From Verrucomicrobia subdivision 3 bacterium UBA7542 (GTDB lineage: Bacteria; Verrucomicrobiota; Verrucomicrobiia; Limisphaerales; UBA11358), in NCBI GenBank assembly GCA_002479245.1, contig DLMG01000399.1:1-11487 (forward strand): DNA of 11,487 nt, written 5' to 3'. Both the position numbers and the translations under genes were made by a program. Position 1 is the stretch's first letter. Each line of letters opens with the position of its first letter. Shown here one piece after another: positions 1 through 4,907 of the stretch. The notes below the pieces were generated by a model, which was not told where the DNA came from, did no database searches, and was given only the letters and a program-made list of their open reading frames with translations.

Positions 1-8
1 ATCCAAAC

Positions 9-75
9 TTCACGGGCCAGGGCAGACTTCACGGGCCAAGGCCGGTGAAGTAGCAAACTGAAGCCTTCACGGGCC
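9..75. repeat. TTCACGGGCC repeat cluster with hairpin
   Basis: TTCACGGGCC occurs three times on the plus strand (9-18, 28-37, 66-75), the last two followed by AAGG. The third copy is the right arm of an imperfect hairpin: GGCCGGTGAAG (40-50) pairs with CTTCACGGGCC (65-75) around a 14-nt loop, with one mismatch. The same arms recur at 2960-3028 and around the GIY-YIG gene at 4421-4675. The cluster lies downstream of the vapC at 206-616. Confidence 0.75.
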
Positions 76-205
76 AAGGAAAGTTGAAAGTTGAAATTGG
101 AAAAGCTGAAACGCTAAAATCATTTCTGCTTTCCACTTTGATTTTCAGTTTTTGCCTTTGGTCTTGTTGATCAGCAGCCGCGTCAGGCGGACGAGGAAAT
201 GATCG
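76..205. other. A-rich intergenic stretch downstream of vapC
   Basis: Low-complexity GAAAGTTGAAA-like DNA runs from about 79 to 120, followed by T-rich sequence. It matches in style the A-rich tracts near 1019-1170, 3718-3750 and 11230-11270. No gene is supported. A short minus-strand open stretch just past the vapC stop (about 140-200) reads like a protein tail but lacks a credible start. Confidence 0.4.
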
Positions 206-616
206 TTATAGCAACGGGTCAATGATCCGCACGCCTGCGGGTTCGAAGTGTCGCTGGTTATGCGTGGCAAGCGTGTGGCCGTGAAACAGGGCGGTGGCTG
301 CAATCAAGGAATCCTCACACGTCATCGTGCGGTTTCTGCGCTTGAGGTCGGCGAGCAGCCCCTTCCATCTCACCAGCACCGGCTCAGTCAGTTGTTCAAT
401 GACCGGCGAAAACCTTTGCCGGGTCTCTTTGAGCCAGGCCGCCAGGTCCGAGCGATGCGTGGCGGGCGCTTGTCGCAGCCCATATTCGAGTTCAGCAAAG
501 GAAACCACGCTGACAAAAAGGTCTGAGTCGTGTTGCGCCAGCCACGGGACAAGTTTTGCCGGCACGCGCTTGCGTTCCAAAAACGACAGCAGGTCCGTGT
601 CAATCAAGAAGCTCAC
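206..616 (-). CDS. vapC: VapC-like PIN-domain toxin
   Basis: Predicted ribonuclease toxin of a type II VapBC module, 136 residues, the usual size for the family. PIN-domain landmarks are visible: the first acidic residue in LIDTD (Asp6), Glu42 in FAELEYG, Asp102 in CEDSLIAATAL, and the late ATHNQRHF motif with Asn120. The last motif usually reads like TRNxxDF, so the His before Phe is a small deviation. I chose the GTG start at 614-616 because it overlaps the antitoxin stop by 4 bp (GTGA, 613-616) and places the first PIN beta strand at the N terminus. The frame stays open upstream to 811, but that part is the antitoxin gene read out of frame. VapC enzymes typically cut specific RNAs when the antitoxin is degraded; the target cannot be told from sequence. 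Confidence 0.9.
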   Translation of the reverse strand: MSFLIDTDLLSFLERKRVPAKLVPWLAQHDSDLFVSVVSFAELEYGLRQAPATHRSDLAAWLKETRQRFSPVIEQLTEPVLVRWKGLLADLKRRNRTMTCEDSLIAATALFHGHTLATHNQRHFEPAGVRIIDPLL

Positions 617-867
617 TTGAATGGCAGTGGATGACGTTTCGGCGGGGGCATCGGCCAAGGGCAGCGGGAAAACTGCTTGAGCAACGCTTTGCCGGAAACC
701 CCGCGCCGTTTGTCTGGTTTGGGCGTCAGGATGATGCTGTTTCTGCCGTCGCGCAGGGGATGGACCTCCACCGCGCCGCCGCGCGACAAGCCCGAGGCAT
801 CGCGCCACCATTTGGGCAGCGTGCTCTGACCCACGTTGGAAACGGTCATCGTGTCGGAATCTTTCAT
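613..867 (-). CDS. vapB: AbrB-type VapB antitoxin
   Basis: An 84-residue antitoxin. The N-terminal half fits a swapped-hairpin AbrB/SpoVT DNA-binding domain: TVSNVGQSTLPKWWR followed by GLSRGGAVEV and a DG turn (about residues 8-50). The C-terminal half (about 51-84) is basic and proline-rich and would be the flexible toxin-wrapping tail. The stop codon overlaps the GTG start of vapC by 4 bp, so the two are translationally coupled. A perfect 9+1+9 bp palindrome ends one base before the ATG and contains an AAGGA Shine-Dalgarno-like stretch, so self-repression by the VapBC complex is likely (inference). VapB proteins with AbrB folds commonly pair with this PIN subfamily. Confidence 0.88.
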   Translation of the reverse strand: MKDSDTMTVSNVGQSTLPKWWRDASGLSRGGAVEVHPLRDGRNSIILTPKPDKRRGVSGKALLKQFSRCPWPMPPPKRHPLPFK

Positions 868-868
868 G

Positions 869-887
869 TTTTAAGGATTCCTTAAAA
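869..887. promoter_or_regulatory. Palindromic candidate operator of vapBC
   Basis: Perfect inverted repeat TTTTAAGGA-T-TCCTTAAAA, with 9-bp arms around one central base, directly abutting the vapB start codon (865-867). A TTGACG hexamer (897-902, minus strand) lies upstream as a possible -35, but I see no good -10 at 16-18 bp. The position and symmetry fit an AbrB-type antitoxin operator. On the mRNA strand the palindrome includes the AAGGA that could serve as ribosome binding site, so bound complex would block both transcription and start-site access. Confidence 0.65.
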
Positions 888-952
888 GCGGGCGTCCGTC
901 AACCCCGGGTTGGGAAAATATCAGCCGCCACTTTTTTAACGGGCCCGTTCGT

Positions 953-1011
953 GAGTTGAGGGTTTCGCTCCGTGGAATAATGGCGGCAATTCCACAGGGT
1001 GAGGGTTGAGG
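953..1011. repeat. 59-bp dispersed repeat, copy 1
   Basis: This stretch is identical to 11164-11222 except for one base (T at 969, C at 11180). It contains a 7-bp inverted repeat, GTGGAAT (972-978) and ATTCCAC (989-995), around a GC-rich 10-nt loop, and ends in GAGGGTTGAGG. In both copies an A-rich tract and GAC-type heptamers follow. It is noncoding on either strand. Confidence 0.85.
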
Positions 1012-1181
1012 ACACGATTAAAAGTAGAAAATTGAAAGCAGAAAGCAGAAATGCCGGATCACAGACCACAGACCACAGACCACAGACGACGAGACTACGG
1101 ATGACAGACATCACAAAATCAAAAGCTAAAATTCTGAAATTATCAAATCAAATCAAAATACTGAAAGGACAGCGACAGGCA
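1012..1181. repeat. A-rich tract plus GACCACA heptamer array
   Basis: The gene-free stretch from 888 to 1228 holds copy 1 of the 59-bp repeat, then this segment. An A-rich GAAAGCAGAAA-type tract (about 1019-1052) is followed by at least three tandem CAGACCA heptamers (about 1061-1085) and degenerate relatives, then another A-rich tract (1110-1170) with AATCAAAA and CTGAAA words. The same order of modules follows the 59-bp repeat at 11223-11313. I see no gene here. Confidence 0.6.
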
Positions 1182-1214
1182 GCCCCGGTAAAAAATGCGA
1201 GCCATTTCACGGGG
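1182..1214. repeat. Degenerate TTCACGGGG hairpin unit
   Basis: CCCC (1183-1186) plus a decayed GTGAAAT-like left arm faces ATTTCACGGGG (1204-1214) across a GCGAGCC-type loop. It resembles the units at 2960-3028 with a damaged left arm. It lies 15 bp past the stop codon of the KilA-N gene, that is, at the 3' boundary of that module. Confidence 0.5.
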
Positions 1215-1228
1215 TAAAGATGCCTGTT

Positions 1229-2056
1229 CTATGTCAGCAACCGGTGGCTGGGTGCGGTGAGCGTCTGCATCTGGCGGATGGCAATTGCGTTGAGCCGTTT
1301 GAGCCGGTCGTTCTGCGGCAGGGTCATATGGATGAACTCGGCGTTCATGCCCTCAATGTTGGCCAGCACCAGCAGTTGCTCGATGCTGGCGTATTCGCGC
1401 ATGTTGCCTTCGAGCTTGGGATTGGCGTCGCGCCATTGCTTGGCGGTCTGGCCGAAGAGGGCGACGTTGAGCAGGTCGGCCTCGGTGGCGTAGGTGATGG
1501 CGGCTTGCGCGGGCGTCACCTCGGGCGGGATGAGGCGGGCTTTCACCGCGTCGGTGTGGATGCGGTAATTCAGCTTGGACAAGGTGCGGTTGAGATTCCA
1601 GGCGAGGGAGAGGCGGCGGTTCTCATCGTCCTTGAGCCGCTGGAATTCCTTGATCAGGTAGAGTTTGAACTCCGAAGAAATCCAGGAAGCGAATTCAAAG
1701 GCAATATCCCGGTGGGCGTAAGTGCCGCCATAACGGCCTGATTTTGAGGTGATGCCAATGGCTTGGGTGGCTTCAATCCATCGTTGAGGAGAAAGGACAA
1801 AGTAGTTGCTGCCCGCCTCATTTCTAAACCTCTCGAATTCGAGAGGTTTAAAATCCGGAGTGCTCAATTTCTCCCACAACCCCAGGAATTCAATGGTGCT
1901 GCGACCACGCATCCAGTTGTTGATGATGGCAAACGGCTCTTGTGCATTCCGATGCCGGGCGATGTCCGTCAACGAGATGTAGTCCTGATCGTTCTGATTC
2001 AGGACGGCTATGGCCGTGCCCTGGACTTCGATGATTGTTTTTTTGGGTTTGATCAT
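1229..2056 (-). CDS. KilA-N domain protein
   Basis: A 275-residue KilA-N family protein. The N-terminal part (about 10-130) carries the family hallmarks: YISLTDIAR, NWMRGRSTIEFLGLWE, the conserved SGRYGGTYAHRDIAFEFASWIS block (residues 106-127), then FKLYLIKEFQRLK (130-142). The C-terminal half is helical and has no motif I recognise. KilA-N is a putative DNA-binding domain from phage and large DNA viruses; similar full-length proteins occur as single genes near bacterial mobile elements and defence genes, with no settled function. The ATG at 2054-2056 directly precedes the conserved IKPKKTIIEVQG start. The frame is open further upstream but would overlap the HEPN gene. There is no strong ribosome binding site, and a tiny 20-codon frame ends 4 nt before the start. 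A perfect 26-bp palindrome sits in codons 69-78. Confidence 0.85.
   Translation of the reverse strand: MIKPKKTIIEVQGTAIAVLNQNDQDYISLTDIARHRNAQEPFAIINNWMRGRSTIEFLGLWEKLSTPDFKPLEFERFRNEAGSNYFVLSPQRWIEATQAIGITSKSGRYGGTYAHRDIAFEFASWISSEFKLYLIKEFQRLKDDENRRLSLAWNLNRTLSKLNYRIHTDAVKARLIPPEVTPAQAAITYATEADLLNVALFGQTAKQWRDANPKLEGNMREYASIEQLLVLANIEGMNAEFIHMTLPQNDRLKRLNAIAIRQMQTLTAPSHRLLT
1825..1850. repeat. Perfect 26-bp palindrome inside the KilA-N gene
   Basis: The arms TAAACCTCTCGAA (1825-1837) and TTCGAGAGGTTTA (1838-1850) are exact reverse complements with no spacer and an EcoRI-type GAATTC centre. It encodes about residues 69-78 (FKPLEFERF) of the KilA-N protein without breaking the frame. A PxEF-like word occurs at this place in relatives as far as I recall, so selection on protein may contribute. 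Confidence 0.9.
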
Positions 2057-2060
2057 AGGT

Positions 2061-2123
2061 TCAGGAACTGCCCAGTGCGGCCATGAAGGCTTCGAGTTTG
2101 GTCTGGTTGGTTTCCGCACGCAT
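2061..2123 (-). pseudogene. 20-codon leader or gene remnant before KilA-N
   Basis: An ATG-to-TGA frame of 20 codons (starts MRAETNQTKLEAFMAALGSS) lies in the 100-bp gap between the HEPN gene and the KilA-N start. The KLEAFMAALG wording resembles the N termini of nucleotidyltransferase-like DUF6036 antitoxins as I recall them, so it may be a truncated gene start. It could equally be a coupling leader peptide, since its stop precedes the KilA-N ATG by 4 nt, or chance. Low certainty. Confidence 0.25.
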
Positions 2124-2157
2124 GATTCAAAAGCGGCAAGCGGTTTGAACGATTGAT

Positions 2158-2613
2158 TCAGGTGGACAAAATCTGATGGGCATGACCGGCTACCCGCCCG
2201 CAAATGGCGTCAAAAACCGGCTTTTGCTCCCGGCAGTAGGCAAAAATCTCCGCCGCCTTCGCGCCCGCGTAATCGTGAGCAATCATGTTACGTACATCCT
2301 TCATCTCCCGCAATTCTTCGGATCGGTCCACGAATCCGCGCTGCTCGGCGCGGTTGACCACGTCCAGCAATGTGCCTTCGGGTTTCAACTCCACTCGATC
2401 CAGACTGCGGAGCACCTTGTTGACCAGCAAGTCCACTGAGCGGGCAAAACGTCCGGTGAAGGCCTCGGCGCTTTCCAATTGTTTTTCCGTCGCGTCTTTC
2501 AAGGTATCCGGCAATCCGGCAACTTGCTGGAAGGAATAATCCAAGTGCCGCCGGGCGTTGGCCAATTCCGCCAGGCCCTGTTCGAGCAAGCTCCGGGCAT
2601 GATCCTGTTTCAT
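2158..2613 (-). CDS. hepT: HEPN-domain toxin, HepT type
   Basis: A 151-residue helical protein of the HEPN superfamily, the toxin half of a HepT/MntA-type module. The catalytic RX4HXY signature is intact: Arg108, His113 and Tyr115 in VRNMIAHDY. In studied HepT proteins this motif gives RNase activity, and the partner nucleotidyltransferase AMPylates the Tyr to silence it; transfer to this pair is inference. The start ATG (2611-2613) overlaps the nucleotidyltransferase stop by 4 bp (ATGA), so the toxin depends on translation of its antidote. Helical heptad-like sequence fills residues 5-75. The alternative name is HI0074-like nucleotidyltransferase substrate-binding protein, an older label for the same fold. 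Confidence 0.85.
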   Translation of the reverse strand: MKQDHARSLLEQGLAELANARRHLDYSFQQVAGLPDTLKDATEKQLESAEAFTGRFARSVDLLVNKVLRSLDRVELKPEGTLLDVVNRAEQRGFVDRSEELREMKDVRNMIAHDYAGAKAAEIFAYCREQKPVFDAICGRVAGHAHQILST

Positions 2614-2897
2614 AATTTTATTCCCGTTTCCTGCGCCAGGGTTGCCAGCGGCTCGTCCATTTGATCCCGCCGCCGCACCACCAAGTCCAGTTGCTGCCAG
2701 CCGATGCGATCCAGAATCCGGGTGCGCAACCGCAACACATCGCGAAAACCAAGCTGGTCCGACACCACCAACAGATCAATATCCCCGCCTTTGGCCGAAT
2801 CGTTTGCCCGCGAACCGTAGAGATAGATTTCCGCAGCCGGGTCTAATCGCCGGACTTCTTCGCCAACTGCTTTGGCTTCATTCGCGCCCAGTCTCAT
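2610..2897 (-). CDS. mntA: MntA-like minimal nucleotidyltransferase antitoxin
   Basis: A 95-residue minimal nucleotidyltransferase with a complete active site. GSR (residues 28-30) opens the motif, Asp39 and Asp41 in GGDIDLLV are the metal-binding pair, and Asp71 in QQLDLVV is the third carboxylate. The C terminus (EPLATLAQETGIKL) is typical of MNT proteins paired with HEPN partners. In characterised systems the enzyme transfers AMP from ATP to a Tyr of the HEPN toxin. It is the first gene of a two-gene operon and overlaps hepT by 4 bp. A TTGACG hexamer (minus strand, 2927-2932) may be a -35 box; the candidate TATTAC downstream lies at a poor 19-bp spacing. Confidence 0.88.
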   Translation of the reverse strand: MRLGANEAKAVGEEVRRLDPAAEIYLYGSRANDSAKGGDIDLLVVSDQLGFRDVLRLRTRILDRIGWQQLDLVVRRRDQMDEPLATLAQETGIKL

Positions 2898-2959
2898 GGC
2901 TGTAATATCCCCAAAAACCTCACGGCCGTCAATTCAAGCAAAGCAAAAGCAGAAATGCT

Positions 2960-3028
2960 GCCCAGTGAAATAGGCGGGGCCATTTCACGGGCCTCGGCCG
3001 GTGAAGTAGGCGGCCCACTTCACGGGCC
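2960..3028. repeat. Two tandem hairpin units with compensatory change
   Basis: Unit 1: GCCCAGTGAAAT (2960-2971), loop 2972-2981, ATTTCACGGGCC (2982-2993). Unit 2: GGCCGGTGAAGT (2996-3007), loop 3008-3016, ACTTCACGGGCC (3017-3028). Both loops start AGGCGG. The stem pair that is A:T in unit 1 is G:C in unit 2, so both arms changed together. Unit 2 is followed by AAGGAAAG, as at 76-83. The units lie between mntA and parE. Confidence 0.8.
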
Positions 3029-3048
3029 AAGGAAAGCGGAAATTTATT

Positions 3049-3100
3049 TCAGCTTTCCAGATTTGTGTTTTCAGCTTTCCAGATTTGTGTTTTCAGCTTT
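3049..3100. repeat. 22-bp tandem repeat, about 2.4 copies
   Basis: A 22-bp unit beginning TCAGCTTTCCAGATTTG is repeated exactly at 3049-3070 and 3071-3092, with a partial third copy to 3100. It ends about 19 bp before the parE stop codon. It is noncoding and recent, since the two full copies are identical. Confidence 0.85.
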
Positions 3101-3118
3101 TACCCTCCGGCTTCCATC

Positions 3119-3436
3119 CTAAAAAAAACGCTCCGGCTCCTGGCGCCAGTTGACATTGCCGTAGAGGACTCGCTTGATTTCCACGCTTTTGCCGGCGGGT
3201 TTGTAGAAAATCAGCCAGCGGTTGAAGGGCGGTGGCACAACGAAGAAACGCACGCCTTTCAAAGAACGATGCTTGAAGCGAGCCGGCGGTCCCATCTCCG
3301 GAAATTGCGCCAGCCGGTCGAAAGACTCAAAAGCGGCATCCAGAAAATCCAGCGCGGACTGTTCGTTGTCAGCAGCGATGAAATCCCGTGCGGCGATCAA
3401 GTCCTCATCCGTTTCCGGTGACGCCTGCCAATTCAT
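3119..3436 (-). CDS. parE: ParE/RelE-family toxin
   Basis: A 105-residue ParE-type toxin, typical in length. The family pattern is visible: an N-terminal helical hairpin (about 7-46), RLAQFPEMGPPAR (41-53), the LKGVRFFVVPPPFNRWLIFYKP strand run (59-80), and IKRVLYGNVNW near the end (87-97). ParE toxins usually poison DNA gyrase; RelE relatives cut ribosome-bound mRNA. The PEMG and RVLxG wording favours ParE. The start ATG (3434-3436) overlaps the antitoxin stop by 4 bp (ATGA). Confidence 0.9.
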   Translation of the reverse strand: MNWQASPETDEDLIAARDFIAADNEQSALDFLDAAFESFDRLAQFPEMGPPARFKHRSLKGVRFFVVPPPFNRWLIFYKPAGKSVEIKRVLYGNVNWRQEPERFF

Positions 3437-3684
3437 CGCTTCAAATTTCCGTAGATGCGCGCCTTGCGTTCGGCAGTCATGGCCGTGGCCGGCCGGGCTT
3501 GTAACAGCAAAGCCTCCAATTCATCCGCGTTGCGGAAGCTCGCGCTTTCGGGGCCCTGGCCCCGGGTGACGGCATCCAGCATCGCCAGCGCCTGGTGAAT
3601 GACCTCGCTTTTGTTCGAGGCGCGACCGGCGCGAATTTGCCGCTGGATGATCGTTTCGTAGTAATCAGTGCGCGTGTAACCCAT
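3433..3684 (-). CDS. parD: ParD-like ribbon-helix-helix antitoxin
   Basis: An 83-residue antitoxin upstream of and overlapping parE. Residues 7-37 (DYYETIIQRQIRAGRASNKSEVIHQALAML) match the two helices of a ParD ribbon-helix-helix domain, including the RAGRASNKSEV turn; the rest would bind the toxin. The usual N-terminal beta strand is short or diverged. I chose ATG 3682-3684; a TTG at 3706-3708 would add eight residues. A good TTGACA hexamer upstream leaves room for only a few bases of 5' leader, and AAGGG sits too close to the ATG to act as a normal ribosome binding site. The ParDE complex would be expected to repress its own promoter. Confidence 0.82.
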   Translation of the reverse strand: MGYTRTDYYETIIQRQIRAGRASNKSEVIHQALAMLDAVTRGQGPESASFRNADELEALLLQARPATAMTAERKARIYGNLKR

Positions 3685-3690
3685 GCCCTT

Positions 3691-3718
3691 ACAGTAAACT
3701 ATTGGCAAATGCTGTCAA
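3691..3718 (-). promoter_or_regulatory. Candidate parDE promoter
   Basis: A perfect -35 TTGACA (3713-3718) is followed after 16 bp by TACTGT (3691-3696), a weak -10. The inferred start of transcription falls at or just before the ATG at 3684, suggesting a leaderless mRNA. The short TTAC-N-GTAA inverted repeat around the -10 could be part of the operator. Confidence 0.45.
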
Positions 3719-3957
3719 CCAAATCAAAAGCAGAAAACGCTGAAAAAACCGGACTACTGACTACGGGACAACTGACCACGGACCACGGGCTACCGACCAG
3801 GGACCACTGACAACAGACCACTGACTAGGGACCACTGACAACAGACCACGGACCACGGACCACGGACCACGGACTACCGACTAGGGACCACCGACAACAG
3901 ACCACGGGACTACAGGATAAGAGACCACAGGACCACTGACCACTGTCTTCCCATTCA
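3719..3957. repeat. A-rich tract and long degenerate heptamer array
   Basis: An A-rich CAAAAGCAGAAAA-type tract (about 3719-3750) leads into roughly 195 bp (3751-3945) built mainly from 7-8 nt words of the form GACCACN, GACTACN and GACAACN, including four consecutive GGACCAC-type copies around 3856-3883. No reading frame here looks like a protein despite open stretches, because a 7-nt period passes through all frames. It separates parDE from the second vapC. Confidence 0.8.
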
Positions 3958-3985
3958 GAATTTGGAAGCCAAAATGCAACCGGCG

Positions 3986-4408
3986 TCAACCGCCCTTGGG
4001 CGGGGATTTTGGTGACAACAACGGATTTTCCGCAATACCCGCCGCCCACGGTTGGCCAATCAAGTCGCCGTCCAGTGTGGCCAGTTTTAATCCATGCCGC
4101 TTCGCTAAAGCGATCAGATGCGCATCAGTTGTGTTTTTGGAACCCGTCTTTGGCGAAGCCGTGCCATCCACATCGTCTGCCAGGAATTGATGTCCGGGAC
4201 GCGCATGTAATTTTTTCAAAGTCTCCTGCGTTTCTTCCCAGCTCGCCCCATAAGCGCCACTCAGGCTGATTCTGACAAAACCCAGTTCACCGATTGCGCA
4301 AGTATGGAATGTGTCAACCGAATCAATCCAGGCCTTGGCGTCCGAATGATTGGCATGGGTTGTCCAGCGTGACGCCAGAATCAGATTCACATCCAGCAAC
4401 CAGTTCAT
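3986..4408 (-). CDS. vapC: VapC-like PIN-domain toxin, separated from its antitoxin
   Basis: A 140-residue PIN-domain protein with all acidic positions: Asp6 in LLDVNLIL, Glu41 in GELGFVR, Asp95 in TTDAHLIALAKRHG, and Asp113 or Asp115 in ATLDGDL. It belongs to the VapC subgroup beginning with LLDVN and is a probable RNase toxin. The usual arrangement is antitoxin and toxin touching; here a GIY-YIG gene sits between this gene and the likely antitoxin (4685-4900). The C-terminal SPKSPPKGG tail is read from a CCGCCC-TT-GGGCGG inverted repeat (3990-4003), so the natural end of the protein may have been altered by a repeat. There is no ribosome binding site before the ATG, and the gap to the upstream gene is 12 nt. 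Confidence 0.85.
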   Translation of the reverse strand: MNWLLDVNLILASRWTTHANHSDAKAWIDSVDTFHTCAIGELGFVRISLSGAYGASWEETQETLKKLHARPGHQFLADDVDGTASPKTGSKNTTDAHLIALAKRHGLKLATLDGDLIGQPWAAGIAENPLLSPKSPPKGG

Positions 4409-4420
4409 GGCCAGTCTGCT

Positions 4421-4675
4421 TCAGCCCGTGAAATAATTTCTGCATCTGGATTTGAGGTAACGTTTTCCGTAGGTTGTTTTCAAATACTTTTCCCGCCTGA
4501 AAGCATCCTTTTCGTCAAGACACGCCTCGTAGTAGATCAACTCAAGTGGTCGTCTGCCACTGGTTGACGGAACCTTGCCCGCATTGTGCTGGGCAATCCG
4601 GTTGCGCAGATCACCTGTGCAGCCGGTGTAGAGCTGACCATCGTAAGCGGAGCGAAGCACATAAACGTAGATCAT
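4421..4675 (-). CDS. Single-domain GIY-YIG nuclease
   Basis: An 84-residue stand-alone GIY-YIG endonuclease domain. MIYVYVLRS carries the first motif tyrosine (Tyr5), LYTGCTGDLRNRIAQHN carries the second motif (YTG, 16-18) and the conserved Arg, and Glu62 in RREKYLK is the metal-binding glutamate. The C-terminal KTTYGKRYLKSR block is typical of the small UvrC-like or YhbQ-like proteins common in many bacteria. The final residues YFTG are encoded by the arm sequence ATTTCACGGGC, which recurs as a dispersed repeat in this window. The gene lies between an antitoxin and its PIN toxin, without its own ribosome binding site, 9 nt after the antitoxin stop. Its substrate is unknown. A role as homing-type or transposition nuclease is inference; a DNA repair or housekeeping role is the alternative. 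Confidence 0.9.
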   Translation of the reverse strand: MIYVYVLRSAYDGQLYTGCTGDLRNRIAQHNAGKVPSTSGRRPLELIYYEACLDEKDAFRREKYLKTTYGKRYLKSRCRNYFTG

Positions 4676-4693
4676 CGTTCAATTTCACAGGCC
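4424..4693. mobile_element. Candidate GIY-YIG element with inverted arms
   Basis: On the plus strand GCCCGTGAAAT (4424-4434) and ATTTCACAGGCC (4682-4693) are near-perfect inverted repeats enclosing the nuclease gene. TGCTT (4417-4421) and AAGCA (4694-4698) just outside extend the symmetry. The arms equal those of the short hairpins at 2960-3028, where a loop replaces the gene. The right arm overlaps the stop codon of the antitoxin, and the left arm encodes the last residues of the nuclease. No target duplication is evident. The element status is my inference. Confidence 0.5.
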
Positions 4694-4900
4694 AAGCATT
4701 CGGTTCACGTTTTCCGGTGTCATGGGCGGTGCGCCGGGCGGCGCTTCCAGCAACAGGTCATCGCCTTGCCGCACAAGGCGGGCTTTTCCGGGTTGCGAAT
4801 TTGCCGGCCGGGATCGCGCGGCCAGAAAGCGGATCAATTCTTCCTTCTGTTCCGGTGGCAGCGCCTCTGCGGCGGTTTCAATTTCAGCCAATGTGCTCAT
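4685..4900 (-). CDS. vapB: VapB-like antitoxin, C terminus possibly altered
   Basis: A 71-residue acidic helical protein beginning MSTLAEIETAAEALPPEQKEEL, a pattern typical of small antitoxins paired with PIN toxins, followed by a loop and the toxin-binding-like tail GAPPMTPENVNRMLGL. Relatives usually run a few residues further and overlap the toxin start. Here the last codons (GGC CTG TGA) lie inside the inverted arm of the GIY-YIG element, consistent with truncation by insertion. A well-formed promoter precedes the gene with almost no leader. The assignment rests on the N-terminal pattern and on the PIN gene two genes downstream. Confidence 0.75.
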   Translation of the reverse strand: MSTLAEIETAAEALPPEQKEELIRFLAARSRPANSQPGKARLVRQGDDLLLEAPPGAPPMTPENVNRMLGL

Positions 4901-4907
4901 TGCAAGG

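Noticed and set aside
140..200. Minus-strand stretch past vapC reading like a short basic protein tail (FLVRLTRLLINKTKGKN)
   Set aside because: Only a TTG start inside vapC is available and there is no ribosome site; it may be a gene remnant but cannot be supported.
1220..1741. 173-codon plus-strand frame opposite the KilA-N gene
   Set aside because: It is antisense to a well-supported KilA-N coding sequence and its protein has no recognisable domain.
3719..3957. CRISPR array
   Set aside because: The repeat unit is only 7-8 nt, with no fixed-length spacers and no cas genes.
3990..4003. Intrinsic terminator after the second vapC
   Set aside because: The CCGCCC/GGGCGG stem is inside the coding end, and in the minus orientation it is not followed by a T-tract.
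3825..4049. Open minus-strand frame through the heptamer array
   Set aside because: Its protein is a repetitive Trp/Ser/Val series (WSVVRGPWSVV type) produced by a 7-nt word array; there is no domain or ribosome site and it overlaps the vapC end.
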